Assembly (NCBI GenBank): GCA_902615745.1
Contig: CACMQB010000007.1
Coordinates: forward strand, 16,374-80,373
Source of the DNA: an uncultured Alphaproteobacteria bacterium
GTDB taxonomy: Bacteria > Pseudomonadota > Alphaproteobacteria > HIMB59 > GCA-002718135
Length of the DNA stretch: 64,000 bases
Reading direction: 5' to 3'
In this document: positions 49,636-58,902 of the stretch, piece by piece
Position numbering within the stretch: the first letter of the stretch is position 1
Layout: each line of letters starts with the position of its first letter
Translations under genes and position numbers: made by a program
Notes under the pieces: generated by a model
What the model saw: only the letters and a program-made list of their open reading frames with translations
What the model was told of the DNA's origin: nothing
Databases searched by the model: none

Positions 49636-50256
49636 ATGACAAAAAGACATAACGCTAAATACAAAATTGATAGAAGATTAGGTGTTAACTTGTGGGGGAG
49701 ACCTAAAAGTCCTTTTAATAGAAGAAACTCAAAGCCCGGTCAGCATGGTGTACAGGGACAAAGAAAGAAACTATCAGATTATGGAAATCAGTTATTTGCT
49801 AAGCAAAAACTTAAATTTTATTACGGTGATTTAACTGAAAGACAATTTAGAAATATTTTTAAAAAAGCTTCTAATATTAAAGGTGATACAAGTCAGATCT
49901 TAATTGAACTTTTAGAAAGAAGATTAGATGCTACAGTCTATAGAATGAAATTTGTACCTACAATTTTTTCTGCAAGACAGTTAGTTAATCATGGTCATGT
50001 AAAGGTCAATGGAAAAAGAGTTAATATTCCATCTTTTAGTGTTAACGATGGAGATGAAATCTCAATAAGAGATAAAAGTAAAGAGATTAATTTAATTGTA
50101 GAATCAGTTAGTTCTCAAGAAAGAGAAATTCCAGAATACTTAGAAGTTGATGTAAAAGAGTTGAAAGGTCGTTTTTTAAGAGCACCTCTAATTCATGATG
50201 TCCCTTATCCTGTGACTATGGAGCCTAATTTAGTTATTGAGTATTATTCAAGATAA
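49636..50256 (+). CDS. rpsD: 30S ribosomal protein S4
   Basis: [73 protein letters not shown]. Confidence 0.96.
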   Translation: MTKRHNAKYKIDRRLGVNLWGRPKSPFNRRNSKPGQHGVQGQRKKLSDYGNQLFAKQKLKFYYGDLTERQFRNIFKKASNIKGDTSQILIELLERRLDATVYRMKFVPTIFSARQLVNHGHVKVNGKRVNIPSFSVNDGDEISIRDKSKEINLIVESVSSQEREIPEYLEVDVKELKGRFLRAPLIHDVPYPVTMEPNLVIEYYSR

Positions 50257-51133
50257 CTTCTTTTTTATAACTATCATAAATATAAATTATTATTCCTATC
50301 CAAATAATTATAAATGAAAATAACTTAATTTGTAAAATTTCTTCACTAAGAATAAATACTGAAGTTATAAAATGAAATGTTGGTGCTAAGTAAAATAAAA
50401 CTCCAGCAAGACCTAATTGAATAAATTTTAAACCCAAATTAAAAAAAAATAATGGAAAAATCGTTACAGCTCCAGTTAGAATTAAAAATAATGATGTCTT
50501 CAAATCAATACTAAAGATACTATTTTCATTTTGCCAAAATAAATAAACTAAATATGGGATAGATATTAAAGATATTATGAAAGTCTCATATAGTAAACCA
50601 ATTGAAGGATTAACATTAACTTGTTTTCTTAATAATCCATATATTGCCCATGAGGTTCCAATCCAAATTATTAGGAATGGAAATTGATTTAAATTAATAA
50701 ACAAGAATAATATACCTGACAACATAAGACATACAGATACAAATTTAGGCTTAGTTATTTTCTCATTTAAAAAAAAATAACCAAGAACAATACTTATCAT
50801 TGGAGTAATAAAGTAACCCATTGATGCATCTTGAACTCTTTCTTGTCCTACAGAATAAATAAAACCTGCCCAGTTACCTGCAATAAGAAAAGCTGTAATT
50901 GTTAAAATAAAAATTCTTTTTCTAGATTTAAATATTTCAATAAAATCACTTATGTTTGAAACTAAAATTAATAATAAAAATAAAAAGATAAATGACCAAA
51001 AACCTCTATGAGCTACAACTTCAATAGTCTCAACGTGATTTAATTCATTAAAAAAAAGTGGTTGTGGAAGCCCCCAAAAAATTGCTGCAATACAGGAAAA
51101 TATTACACCTTTAGAAAATTTATTATTTAACAA
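50234..51133 (-). CDS. rarD: EamA/RarD family transporter
   Basis: [41 protein letters not shown]; multiple TM segments. Confidence 0.87.
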   Translation of the reverse strand: MLNNKFSKGVIFSCIAAIFWGLPQPLFFNELNHVETIEVVAHRGFWSFIFLFLLLILVSNISDFIEIFKSRKRIFILTITAFLIAGNWAGFIYSVGQERVQDASMGYFITPMISIVLGYFFLNEKITKPKFVSVCLMLSGILFLFINLNQFPFLIIWIGTSWAIYGLLRKQVNVNPSIGLLYETFIISLISIPYLVYLFWQNENSIFSIDLKTSLFLILTGAVTIFPLFFFNLGLKFIQLGLAGVLFYLAPTFHFITSVFILSEEILQIKLFSFIIIWIGIIIYIYDSYKKEVILNNTQ

Positions 51134-51134
51134 A

Positions 51135-51476
51135 CTAGGACGGGTTTACGTCTATTCCATTTGTATTGAATAATTCTAATAATTCGCCACTTTCAAACAT
51201 TTCAGTTATAATGTCACAACCACCTATAAATTCTTTCTTAACATAAAGTTGTGGTATTGTTGGCCAATTAGAATATGTTTTAATACCTTCTCTCATTTCG
51301 TCACTCTCTAACACATTAACACTTCCAAATTTAACACCTACTTTATTTAATATTTCAACTACTCTTGCAGAAAATCCACACATTGGAAATACAGGGGTGC
51401 CCTTCATGAAAAGCATTACATCATTTGAGTTAATTTCATTTTCTATATTTTGAGATACATGGTCGATATTATTCAT
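51135..51476 (-). CDS. grxD: Monothiol glutaredoxin, Grx4 family
   Basis: MLFMKGTPVFPMCGFSARVVEIL, TYSNWPTIPQLYVKKEFIGGCDIITEMFESGEL. Confidence 0.93.
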   Translation of the reverse strand: MNNIDHVSQNIENEINSNDVMLFMKGTPVFPMCGFSARVVEILNKVGVKFGSVNVLESDEMREGIKTYSNWPTIPQLYVKKEFIGGCDIITEMFESGELLELFNTNGIDVNPS

Positions 51477-51478
51477 TA

Positions 51479-51709
51479 TTACTCCGATACAGTTTTTAGC
51501 TTAAGTGCATGCAAATCACTACCCATTTTACCATTAAAAGCATCATAAACCATCTTATGTTGTTGTACCCTTGTTTTTCCAGAAAAGGATTTTGACGTCA
51601 CTGTAGCACTGTAATGATCACCGTCTCCTTTAAGATCTTCAATTTCAACAGTTGCATCTGGTATAGCTTCTTTAATAAATTGTTCAATTTGTTCAACAGT
51701 CATTGGCAT
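51479..51709 (-). CDS. bolA: BolA family protein
   Basis: IPDATVEIEDLKGDGDHYSATVTSKSFSGKTRVQQHKMVYDAF; adjacent to grxD. Confidence 0.92.
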   Translation of the reverse strand: MPMTVEQIEQFIKEAIPDATVEIEDLKGDGDHYSATVTSKSFSGKTRVQQHKMVYDAFNGKMGSDLHALKLKTVSE

Positions 51710-51746
51710 ACCTTTAAAATAGTTCAGATATTAAAAAAAATAAAGA

Positions 51747-53039
51747 CTATTTAATTTTATTTTTAAAAATCCAATCTATTTTCTTTAGATCGTTATCATC
51801 TTTAATGATTTTTTCGATTTCTTTTGAATTTAATTTTTTGTTTAATTCTTTATTTTTTTGTAAAACTTGAGAAAAATTCTTATTATTATTCCATGTTTCC
51901 ATGGCACTTTCTTGAACAATTTTATAGGCTTGTTGTCTTTTCAATCCTTTTTGAATTAGTTTTAACATAATATTGTGAGTTCTATGTAAACCCCCAAGCA
52001 TATTCAAATTTTTCATCATATTTTTTGGATAGACTTTTAAATTCTTTATAATGCCATTTAAACGACTCAGTGCAAAATCAGTTGCAATTGTAATATCCGG
52101 AGTCGTAATTCTTTCGACACTAGAATGACTAATATCTCTCTCGTGCCAAAGTACGACATTTTCTAGTGAAGGTATTACACCACTTCTAATATAACGTGAG
52201 ATACCTGTTAAGTTCTCACTTAATACTGGATTACGTTTGTGAGGCATTGCAGAAGAACCCTTTTGCTTAGAAGAAAAACTTTCTTCAACTTCTAACACCT
52301 CTGTTTTTTGTAAATTTCGAATTTCCACAGCAAACCTCTCAATAGAAGATGCTAAAATTCCTAGTACTGAGAAAAAATACGCATGCCTATCTCTTGGAAT
52401 TACTTGAGTTGATACATCTTCAGAATTTAGTTTAAGTTTTTTTGCTACATAATCTTGAACTCGTGGGTCTATAGAATTAAATGTTCCAACAGGCCCAGAA
52501 ATAGCACAAACAGATATTTCGTTGATCGCTTGATCAAGTCTTTCTAAATTTCTTTTAAACTCAAAATAAAAGGAAGATAATTTTAATCCAAAAGTAATAG
52601 GTTCAGCATGTATACCATGACTTCTTCCAATCATTAATGTGTCTTTATATTTTTTGGATTTGATTTTTAAACTTTGAATACATTCTTCTAAGCTTGTTCT
52701 TATTATTTCAGAGGTTTGTTTTAGTTGTACTGAAAATGAAGTATCAATAATATCACTTGATGTTACACCAAAGTGAAAATATTTTGATGAGTCGCCAATA
52801 TATTTGCTTACATTATTAATATAAGCAACAACATCATGTTTTGTTTCTTTTTCAATTTTTTCTATTTCTTTAATATTAAATTTTGCTTTATTTCTTATTT
52901 CTTTTGCTGCTTTTTTTGGAATAACGCCGAGCATTGCTTGTTTTTCCGCAATCAAACACTCAATCTCTGTCCAAATTGTAAATTTATTTTCTAACGACCA
53001 AATCTTTTCAATTTTAGGTCTATTATATCTAGGTATCAT
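51747..53039 (-). CDS. purB: Adenylosuccinate lyase
   Basis: IPRYNRPKIEKIWSLENKFTIWTEIECL, HFGVTSSDIIDTSFS, GRSHGIHAEPITFG, GSSAMPHKRNPVLSENLTG. Confidence 0.95.
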   Translation of the reverse strand: MIPRYNRPKIEKIWSLENKFTIWTEIECLIAEKQAMLGVIPKKAAKEIRNKAKFNIKEIEKIEKETKHDVVAYINNVSKYIGDSSKYFHFGVTSSDIIDTSFSVQLKQTSEIIRTSLEECIQSLKIKSKKYKDTLMIGRSHGIHAEPITFGLKLSSFYFEFKRNLERLDQAINEISVCAISGPVGTFNSIDPRVQDYVAKKLKLNSEDVSTQVIPRDRHAYFFSVLGILASSIERFAVEIRNLQKTEVLEVEESFSSKQKGSSAMPHKRNPVLSENLTGISRYIRSGVIPSLENVVLWHERDISHSSVERITTPDITIATDFALSRLNGIIKNLKVYPKNMMKNLNMLGGLHRTHNIMLKLIQKGLKRQQAYKIVQESAMETWNNNKNFSQVLQKNKELNKKLNSKEIEKIIKDDNDLKKIDWIFKNKIK

Positions 53040-53048
53040 TTTTTCTAC

Positions 53049-53843
53049 TTATACATCCTTTATTGGAAAAGCTGTATTATTTTTAGATAATGTAAATATT
53101 TCATTTCCTTCTGCTGTTATTCCAATTGTATGCTCGAATTGAGCAGATAAAGATTTATCTTTTGTTACAGCTGTCCATCCATCATTTAATATTTTTGTTT
53201 GCCATCCACCTAAATTAATCATTGGTTCAATTGTTAAAAACATCCCAGGTTCTAACATTGGTCCCTCACCTGGTTCTCCAAAGTGTAAAACACTAGGTGG
53301 AGTATGAAATTCTTTTCCAATTCCATGACCACAAAAATCTCTTACTACAGAATAACCTTTTCCTTCTGCAAGTTTCTGAATTTTATTTCCTATATCACCA
53401 ATATGCTTACCAGGTTTAGCTTCACTAATACCAATTAATAAAGATTCATAAGTTATTTTCAAAAATTCATAATTTTTTTTATTTGTCTTGCCTGCAACAA
53501 ACATTCTCGAACTATCACCATGCCAACCATTTAGAATAACCGTTACATCTACATTTACTATATCGCCATCAGATAGAATTTTTCTTTCAGAAGGAATTCC
53601 ATGACAGACAACATGATTAACAGATGTACAAACTGATTTTGGAAAACCTTTATAATTTAAAGGAGCTGGTATTGCTTTGTTTTGAATTATTTGATCATGA
53701 CATATATCATTAATTTCTTGAGTACTTATTCCTGGAACAATCTTTTCATTTAAAGAATCTAGAACATCAGCAGCTAAAGAACCAGCTTCTCTCATGCCTT
53801 CAAAATCTTTTTTCTTATGTATTGGGATATTATTGTTTCTCAT
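53049..53843 (-). CDS. map: Methionine aminopeptidase type I
   Basis: SVCTSVNHVVCHGIPSERKILSDGDIVNVDVTVILNGWHGDSSRMF, GHGIGKEFHTPPSVLHFG, TIEPMIN. Confidence 0.95.
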   Translation of the reverse strand: MRNNNIPIHKKKDFEGMREAGSLAADVLDSLNEKIVPGISTQEINDICHDQIIQNKAIPAPLNYKGFPKSVCTSVNHVVCHGIPSERKILSDGDIVNVDVTVILNGWHGDSSRMFVAGKTNKKNYEFLKITYESLLIGISEAKPGKHIGDIGNKIQKLAEGKGYSVVRDFCGHGIGKEFHTPPSVLHFGEPGEGPMLEPGMFLTIEPMINLGGWQTKILNDGWTAVTKDKSLSAQFEHTIGITAEGNEIFTLSKNNTAFPIKDV

Positions 53844-53900
53844 TTAAAAAATAATTACTTACGATTAATAAATAATATATAGAAAATATCAATTAATCAT

Positions 53901-54647
53901 ATGAGTTCTTTTACTGCAGGTGTTATTGTTATTGGTGATGAAATACTTTCTGGCAGAACTCAAGATACAAACTCAAATTATATTGCAAAAAAATTATTAA
54001 AAGCTGGAATTAAGTTAGAGGAGGTTATTGTTATTCAGGATGATAAAAAAACCATAATAGAAAATGTTTTAAAATATAGCTCAAAATACTCTTATGTTTT
54101 TACTACTGGGGGAATTGGACCAACTCATGATGATAGAACTTCAGAAAGTATATCTGCAGCCTTTAATTTAAAATATGAAACAAATAAAAAGGCTTTTGAG
54201 ATTCTTGAAAATTATTATCCAAAAGGTGAATTTAATGAAAGCAGGCAAAGAATGGCCAAAATGCCATTTGGTTCAGAGCTTATTTTAAATCCAATGACCG
54301 CTGCACCAGGATTTATTGTAAAAAATATCTATGTTTTACCCGGTGTACCAGAAATAATGCAAGTTATGTTAGAGGAATTAATGAAAAAAATTAAAAAAGG
54401 TAACCCAAAACTTGTTACAACAATTAATACTAATTTATACGAAAGTAAAATTGCAAAAAATTTAAAAAATATTCAAAAAAATTATACAAATGCATCAATC
54501 GGTAGTTACCCATTTTTTAATCTTGCAGCTAAAACAGGCGGCGTTAACATAGTTGTTTCATCATGGGAGATGAAATCTATTCAACCAATAGTTGATGATA
54601 TAACTAAGATGATTGAATTAAATGGTGGAAAAAGTTCTATAGTTTGA
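53901..54647 (+). CDS. CinA N-terminal/molybdopterin-binding domain protein (no C-terminal deamidase domain)
   Basis: VIVIGDEILSGRTQDTNSNYIAKKLLKAG, FTTGGIGPTHDDRTSESISAAF, LPGVPEIMQVM. Confidence 0.9.
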   Translation: MSSFTAGVIVIGDEILSGRTQDTNSNYIAKKLLKAGIKLEEVIVIQDDKKTIIENVLKYSSKYSYVFTTGGIGPTHDDRTSESISAAFNLKYETNKKAFEILENYYPKGEFNESRQRMAKMPFGSELILNPMTAAPGFIVKNIYVLPGVPEIMQVMLEELMKKIKKGNPKLVTTINTNLYESKIAKNLKNIQKNYTNASIGSYPFFNLAAKTGGVNIVVSSWEMKSIQPIVDDITKMIELNGGKSSIV

Positions 54648-54663
54648 TATTAATCCAAAAATA

Positions 54664-54748
54664 GGCCTCGTGGTGGAATGGTAGACACAAAGGACTTAAA
54701 ATCCTTGCCCTTTTGGGAGTGCCGGTTCAAGTCCGGCCGAGGCTACCA
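54664..54748 (+). tRNA. tRNA-Leu, anticodon UAA, CCA encoded
   Basis: Class II cloverleaf: GGCCTCG...GGTAGACAC...AAGGACTTAAAATCCTT (anticodon loop CTTAAAA)...variable arm...GGTTCAAGTCC...CGAGGCT-ACCA. Confidence 0.95.
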
Positions 54749-54759
54749 ATCACTAAATT

Positions 54760-55134
54760 ATGTTTGCTTTTATTACAATTGGAACAAATAATTTAAAAAA
54801 ATCATCAGTATTTTATAGTAAAATTTTAAAACCTCTAAAGATTAAAAAAGTATTATCTCATAATCGTTATTTTGGTTATGCTAAAAAAGAAACTCCTAAA
54901 AAAATAGAATTATACTTGATTAGACCTCATAACAAAAAAAAAGCAACGATAGGAAATGGTACAATGATCACTTTTAAAGCTAATTCTAAAAAAACCGTCA
55001 ATGAATTTTATAATATTGGAATTAGTCTTGGAGCAAAAGACGAAGGGATGCCTGGACCCAGACATGGTAAAGATTATTATGCATATTTAAGGGATTTAGA
55101 TGGCAACAAGATTTGTATATTTAAAAAAATTTGA
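54760..55134 (+). CDS. VOC/glyoxalase superfamily protein
   Basis: ITIGTNNLKKSSVFYSKILKPL ... GPRHGKDYYAYLRDLDGNKICIFKK. Confidence 0.87.
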   Translation: MFAFITIGTNNLKKSSVFYSKILKPLKIKKVLSHNRYFGYAKKETPKKIELYLIRPHNKKKATIGNGTMITFKANSKKTVNEFYNIGISLGAKDEGMPGPRHGKDYYAYLRDLDGNKICIFKKI

Positions 55135-55136
55135 TC

Positions 55137-55895
55137 TTAATAATTAAATTGCTCATTTAAAATTTTATCTTCAATAGAATGCTTACTATCGAACAATACA
55201 GTGCATTTATTTTCATCTGAAGAAACAATATTAACTTTACTAATATCTCTAAATTCAACATTGTCTGCCGTTACGCTTGATGAACGTTCATCATTATTTA
55301 ACACTTCAAAATCAATTTTACTAATTTCAGATAACAGAGCACCTCTCCATCTCCTTGGTCTAAAGGCACTGATTGGAGTTAATGCAAGTATATTTGAGTC
55401 TAAAGGCAGAATGCTGCCGTGCGCGGATAGATTATAAGCTGTACTTCCAGCTGATGTAGATAATAAAACCCCATCACATATCAACTCTTCCATTTTTACT
55501 TTCTCATTAATTTTGATTTTAATTTTTGATGCCAAATGAGTCTGTCTCATAAGAGAAACTTCATTATAAGCGTATGCCTCAAAGATCTCATTATTAACAC
55601 TTTGTGCAGTCATTTTTAATGGTTTAAAAGTAGATTTTTTAGAATTGGTAATCATGTCATTTAAATTTTCATTACTAAGATTATTCATTAAAAACCCAAT
55701 TGAACCAAAGTTTATTCCAAAAAATGGTTTGTTTAGTTTATTAAAATTATGAAGTGATTTTAAAAGTAATCCATCTCCTCCAATTGGAATAATGTAGTCG
55801 GCATCTTCCACAGAATTTTGTCCAAATAATTCTGTTAGTTTTCTTTCTGTATTTTTTGCCTCAAGATTGTTTGATGATAAAAAATGAAATTTCAT
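55137..55895 (-). CDS. nadK: NAD kinase
   Basis: YIIPIGGDGLLLKSLHNFNKLNKPFFGINFGSIGFLMN, LICDGVLLSTSAGSTAYNLSAHGSILP. Confidence 0.93.
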   Translation of the reverse strand: MKFHFLSSNNLEAKNTERKLTELFGQNSVEDADYIIPIGGDGLLLKSLHNFNKLNKPFFGINFGSIGFLMNNLSNENLNDMITNSKKSTFKPLKMTAQSVNNEIFEAYAYNEVSLMRQTHLASKIKIKINEKVKMEELICDGVLLSTSAGSTAYNLSAHGSILPLDSNILALTPISAFRPRRWRGALLSEISKIDFEVLNNDERSSSVTADNVEFRDISKVNIVSSDENKCTVLFDSKHSIEDKILNEQFNY

Positions 55896-56887
55896 TATCC
55901 ACCTGTTACGTTCATATGTCTTTTCATATATTTATTAATTTTTTCTCCAATCATAAAATCATGTTGTTTAGGTTTAATATTAAGAGCAAACTTAATTTTT
56001 TCTTTTATATAATCATCACTATAATCTTTTCTCATTATTTCTTTAAAATCAACAAAGTCATTCTGACCAAGGCACATGAAAAGTTTACCAGTGCTCGATA
56101 TTCTTACTCTATTGCAAGAGGCACAAAAATTATTTGTTAAAGGACTTATAAACCCAATTTTATTAGAAACTAAATCACTAGTATAAAATCTTGCTGGACC
56201 TCCAGTACTATAATCAATTTTAGAAAAATTATATATTTTGTCTAGTTTTGAAAAAGTATCTGATAATGAGATAAACTGATATTCTCTTGATATATCTGTT
56301 TCTTCCATTGGCATTACTTCAATAAATGTAAGATCAATTTTTTTATTACTAGTCCAATTTATTAATTCTTCAATTTCATTTTCATTAAAATCTTTAATTA
56401 CTACAGTATTAATTTTAATTTTTATGTTGTTATCAAGTGCTTCATTAATTCCATCAAAAACTTTTTCAATATTTCCAAATCTTGTTATTTTATTATATTT
56501 TTTAGGATTAATTGTATCTAGAGAAACATTAATCCTATTAATACCATTTAGCTTCAGTAGTTTGGCAAATTTTTTTAATAATGTACCATTTGTTGTTAGT
56601 GTTATTTCCTTTAGATTTGTTTTTTCTTTTTTGGTATTAAGTTTTTCAATTAATTTTATAATATCATTTCTTACCAAAGGCTCACCCCCAGTTAATCTAA
56701 TTTTTTCAACTCCGAGTTCTATAAAGTTGTCACATAATCTTTCAATTTCTTCTAAAGTGAGTATGTCTTTTCGTGGGAGAAATTGCATTTTTTCTTTCAT
56801 ACAATAAACACATCTCAGATCGCATCTATCTGTAACAGATACTCTTAGATAATTTACTTTTCTTAAATACTGATCAATTAGTTGCAT
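55895..56887 (-). CDS. moaA: GTP 3',8-cyclase (molybdenum cofactor biosynthesis)
   Basis: RVSVTDRCDLRCVYCM radical SAM motif, LTGGEPLVR, FCASCNRVRISSTGKLFMCL. Confidence 0.94.
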   Translation of the reverse strand: MQLIDQYLRKVNYLRVSVTDRCDLRCVYCMKEKMQFLPRKDILTLEEIERLCDNFIELGVEKIRLTGGEPLVRNDIIKLIEKLNTKKEKTNLKEITLTTNGTLLKKFAKLLKLNGINRINVSLDTINPKKYNKITRFGNIEKVFDGINEALDNNIKIKINTVVIKDFNENEIEELINWTSNKKIDLTFIEVMPMEETDISREYQFISLSDTFSKLDKIYNFSKIDYSTGGPARFYTSDLVSNKIGFISPLTNNFCASCNRVRISSTGKLFMCLGQNDFVDFKEIMRKDYSDDYIKEKIKFALNIKPKQHDFMIGEKINKYMKRHMNVTGG

Positions 56888-57071
56888 TTATATTAATTAT
56901 TTTTAATTCAACTTCTCTAGGGTTAATAGTTTTTTTTCCAACATTTTCAAAATTTATTGTAACGATATTGTTAATACATGATTGTACTTGTCCAATTCCC
57001 CATTCTTTTTCTTTGCTAACATTTACAACAAAAGTACCTGGTGTAAGATCACCTATATAAAAATCTGACAT
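56874..57071 (-). CDS. DUF3553-like small protein
   Basis: 65-aa ORF FVVNVSKEKEWGIGQVQSCINNIVTINFENVGKKTIN; CarD-like short beta protein. Confidence 0.65.
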   Translation of the reverse strand: MSDFYIGDLTPGTFVVNVSKEKEWGIGQVQSCINNIVTINFENVGKKTINPREVELKIININATN

Positions 57072-57082
57072 TTAAAATAAAA

Positions 57083-57490
57083 TTAACTAATTCTTTTTTC
57101 TGCTTTTTCATGCATTTCTTGAGCTTCTAAACTCAATGTTGCAACTGGTCTTGCTTCTAATCTTTTGATACTAATTGGATCACCTGTTTCATCGCAATAA
57201 CCATATGACCCATCTTCAATTCTTTGAAGGGCAGCATCAATTTTATTAATTAGCTTTCTTTCTCTATCTCTAGTTCTAAGTTCGAAAGATCTGTCTATTT
57301 CTTCAGATGCTCTATCAGTTATGTCAGGTTTTGCTTCATTCTCATTCTGAAGATTATTTAAAGTTTGAGATGACTCCTTGAGTAAATCTTGTCTCCAACT
57401 TACTAATTTTTGCCTAAAATATTCTTTCATTTTGGCATTCATAAATTTTTCTTTCTGAGTTGGTTTATAATTTTTAGGTAATTTAGTCAT
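57083..57490 (-). CDS. dksA: DksA/TraR family RNA polymerase-binding protein (ORF trimmed to MTKLPKNYK)
   Basis: MKEYFRQKLVSWRQDLLKES, DRASEEIDRSFELRTRDRERKLINKIDAALQRIEDGSYGYCDETGDPISIKRLEARPVATL. Confidence 0.9.
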   Translation of the reverse strand: MTKLPKNYKPTQKEKFMNAKMKEYFRQKLVSWRQDLLKESSQTLNNLQNENEAKPDITDRASEEIDRSFELRTRDRERKLINKIDAALQRIEDGSYGYCDETGDPISIKRLEARPVATLSLEAQEMHEKAEKRIS

Positions 57491-57604
57491 AATTTTAAAA
57501 CGCTGCTGATTTATCAAATGATTTTATTTATTCAAGCAATATTGAAATTTTATTAATTATAAATAATTCATATTTTTCAATATTTTAATCAAATTTTCAT
57601 AAAA

Positions 57605-57619
57605 GAACAAAAATAGAAC
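57605..57619. promoter_or_regulatory. Alphaproteobacterial-type SOS (LexA) box upstream of recA
   Basis: GAAC-AAAAATA-GAAC (GAAC-N7-GAAC) about 85 bp upstream of the recA ATG; third GAAC at 57631-57634. Confidence 0.7.
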
Positions 57620-57704
57620 TTTTAAAAATAGAACAAAACGTGTACAAGTAAACATGATTTGCAAGAATCTTAATAAAAACATAGGAAATTAATGGAGAAA
57701 TGTA

Positions 57705-58817
57705 ATGTCTCAAGCTAAATTAAAAGTTGTAAATAACGAAAACTCAATGGATAAAGAAAACAGAAGTAAATCTCTAGAAGCCGCTGTAAGCCTAATAGAG
57801 AAAAACTATGGAAAAGGCTCAATAATGAAATTGGGCTCTAAAACAAACGTAGATATCGAAGCAATATCGACTGGTTCATTAGGGCTTGATATAGCTCTTG
57901 GTATTGGAGGAGTTCCAAAAGGAAGAATTATTGAAATTTATGGACCTGAAAGTTCTGGTAAAACTACTTTAGCTACTCATATTGTTGCAGAGTCACAAAA
58001 ACAAGGTGGTAATTGCGCATTTATAGATGCAGAGCATGCTTTAGATCCTGCATATGCGAAAAAATTAGGTGTAAATTTAGAAGAATTATTAATTTCTCAG
58101 CCTGATACAGGAGAACAGGGTTTAGAAATTGCAGATTCTTTAATTAAATCTGGTGGTATTGACGTACTAATTATTGATTCAGTTGCCGCACTTGTTCCAA
58201 GAGCTGAACTAGAAGGCGATATGGGAGATTCATTACCTGGTTTGCAAGCCAGATTAATGAGTCAGGCTTTAAGGAAACTCACAAGTTCTATTGCTCAATC
58301 AAACACTCTTGTCGTATTCATAAATCAACTTAGAATGAAAATTGGTGTAATGTTTGGTAGTCCTGAGACAACTACAGGCGGTAATGCTTTAAAATTTTAT
58401 TCTTCAGTAAGAATGGACATTAGAAGAATTGGTGCAATAAAAGACAAAGATGAAATCATTGGAAATCAAACTAGAGTTAAAATAGTTAAAAATAAAGTTG
58501 CGCCTCCATTCAAAGTTGTTGAATTTGATATAATGTATGGAGAGGGGATATCTAAATTAGGTGAATTAGTTGATTTAGGTGTCAAAGCAGAAATCATTGA
58601 TAAATCAGGATCATGGTTTGCATACAAAAATACTAAAATAGGACAAGGTAGAGAAAACGTTAAAAACTTTCTTAACGATAATCCTACTATAGCTAAAGAA
58701 ATTGAAAATCAAATTCTGCAAAATGCTGGAATAGTTGAAAAAGCTATGATGGAAGGTAAAGTAGAGAATAAAGAAAAAGAAAAAAAAGCTAAAGAAGCTG
58801 AAGAAATCATAGAATAG
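57705..58817 (+). CDS. recA: Recombinase RecA
   Basis: [65 protein letters not shown]. Confidence 0.97.
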   Translation: MSQAKLKVVNNENSMDKENRSKSLEAAVSLIEKNYGKGSIMKLGSKTNVDIEAISTGSLGLDIALGIGGVPKGRIIEIYGPESSGKTTLATHIVAESQKQGGNCAFIDAEHALDPAYAKKLGVNLEELLISQPDTGEQGLEIADSLIKSGGIDVLIIDSVAALVPRAELEGDMGDSLPGLQARLMSQALRKLTSSIAQSNTLVVFINQLRMKIGVMFGSPETTTGGNALKFYSSVRMDIRRIGAIKDKDEIIGNQTRVKIVKNKVAPPFKVVEFDIMYGEGISKLGELVDLGVKAEIIDKSGSWFAYKNTKIGQGRENVKNFLNDNPTIAKEIENQILQNAGIVEKAMMEGKVENKEKEKKAKEAEEIIE

Positions 58818-58836
58818 TAAATATTATTTTTGTTTG

Positions 58837-58864
58837 GCGCCTATTTCAAAATAGGCGCTTTTTT
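58837..58864 (+). terminator. Rho-independent terminator downstream of recA
   Basis: GCGCCTAT-TTCAAA-ATAGGCGC followed by TTTTTT. Confidence 0.9.
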
Positions 58865-58902
58865 ATTTAGACAATAGAGTTTTCAAGTTATAATACCTTT
58901 TC

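Noticed and set aside
56424-56807. 127-aa plus ORF opposite moaA
   Set aside because: Antisense to a well-supported moaA; Ser/Leu/Phe-rich translation typical of reverse-complement AT-rich coding sequence.
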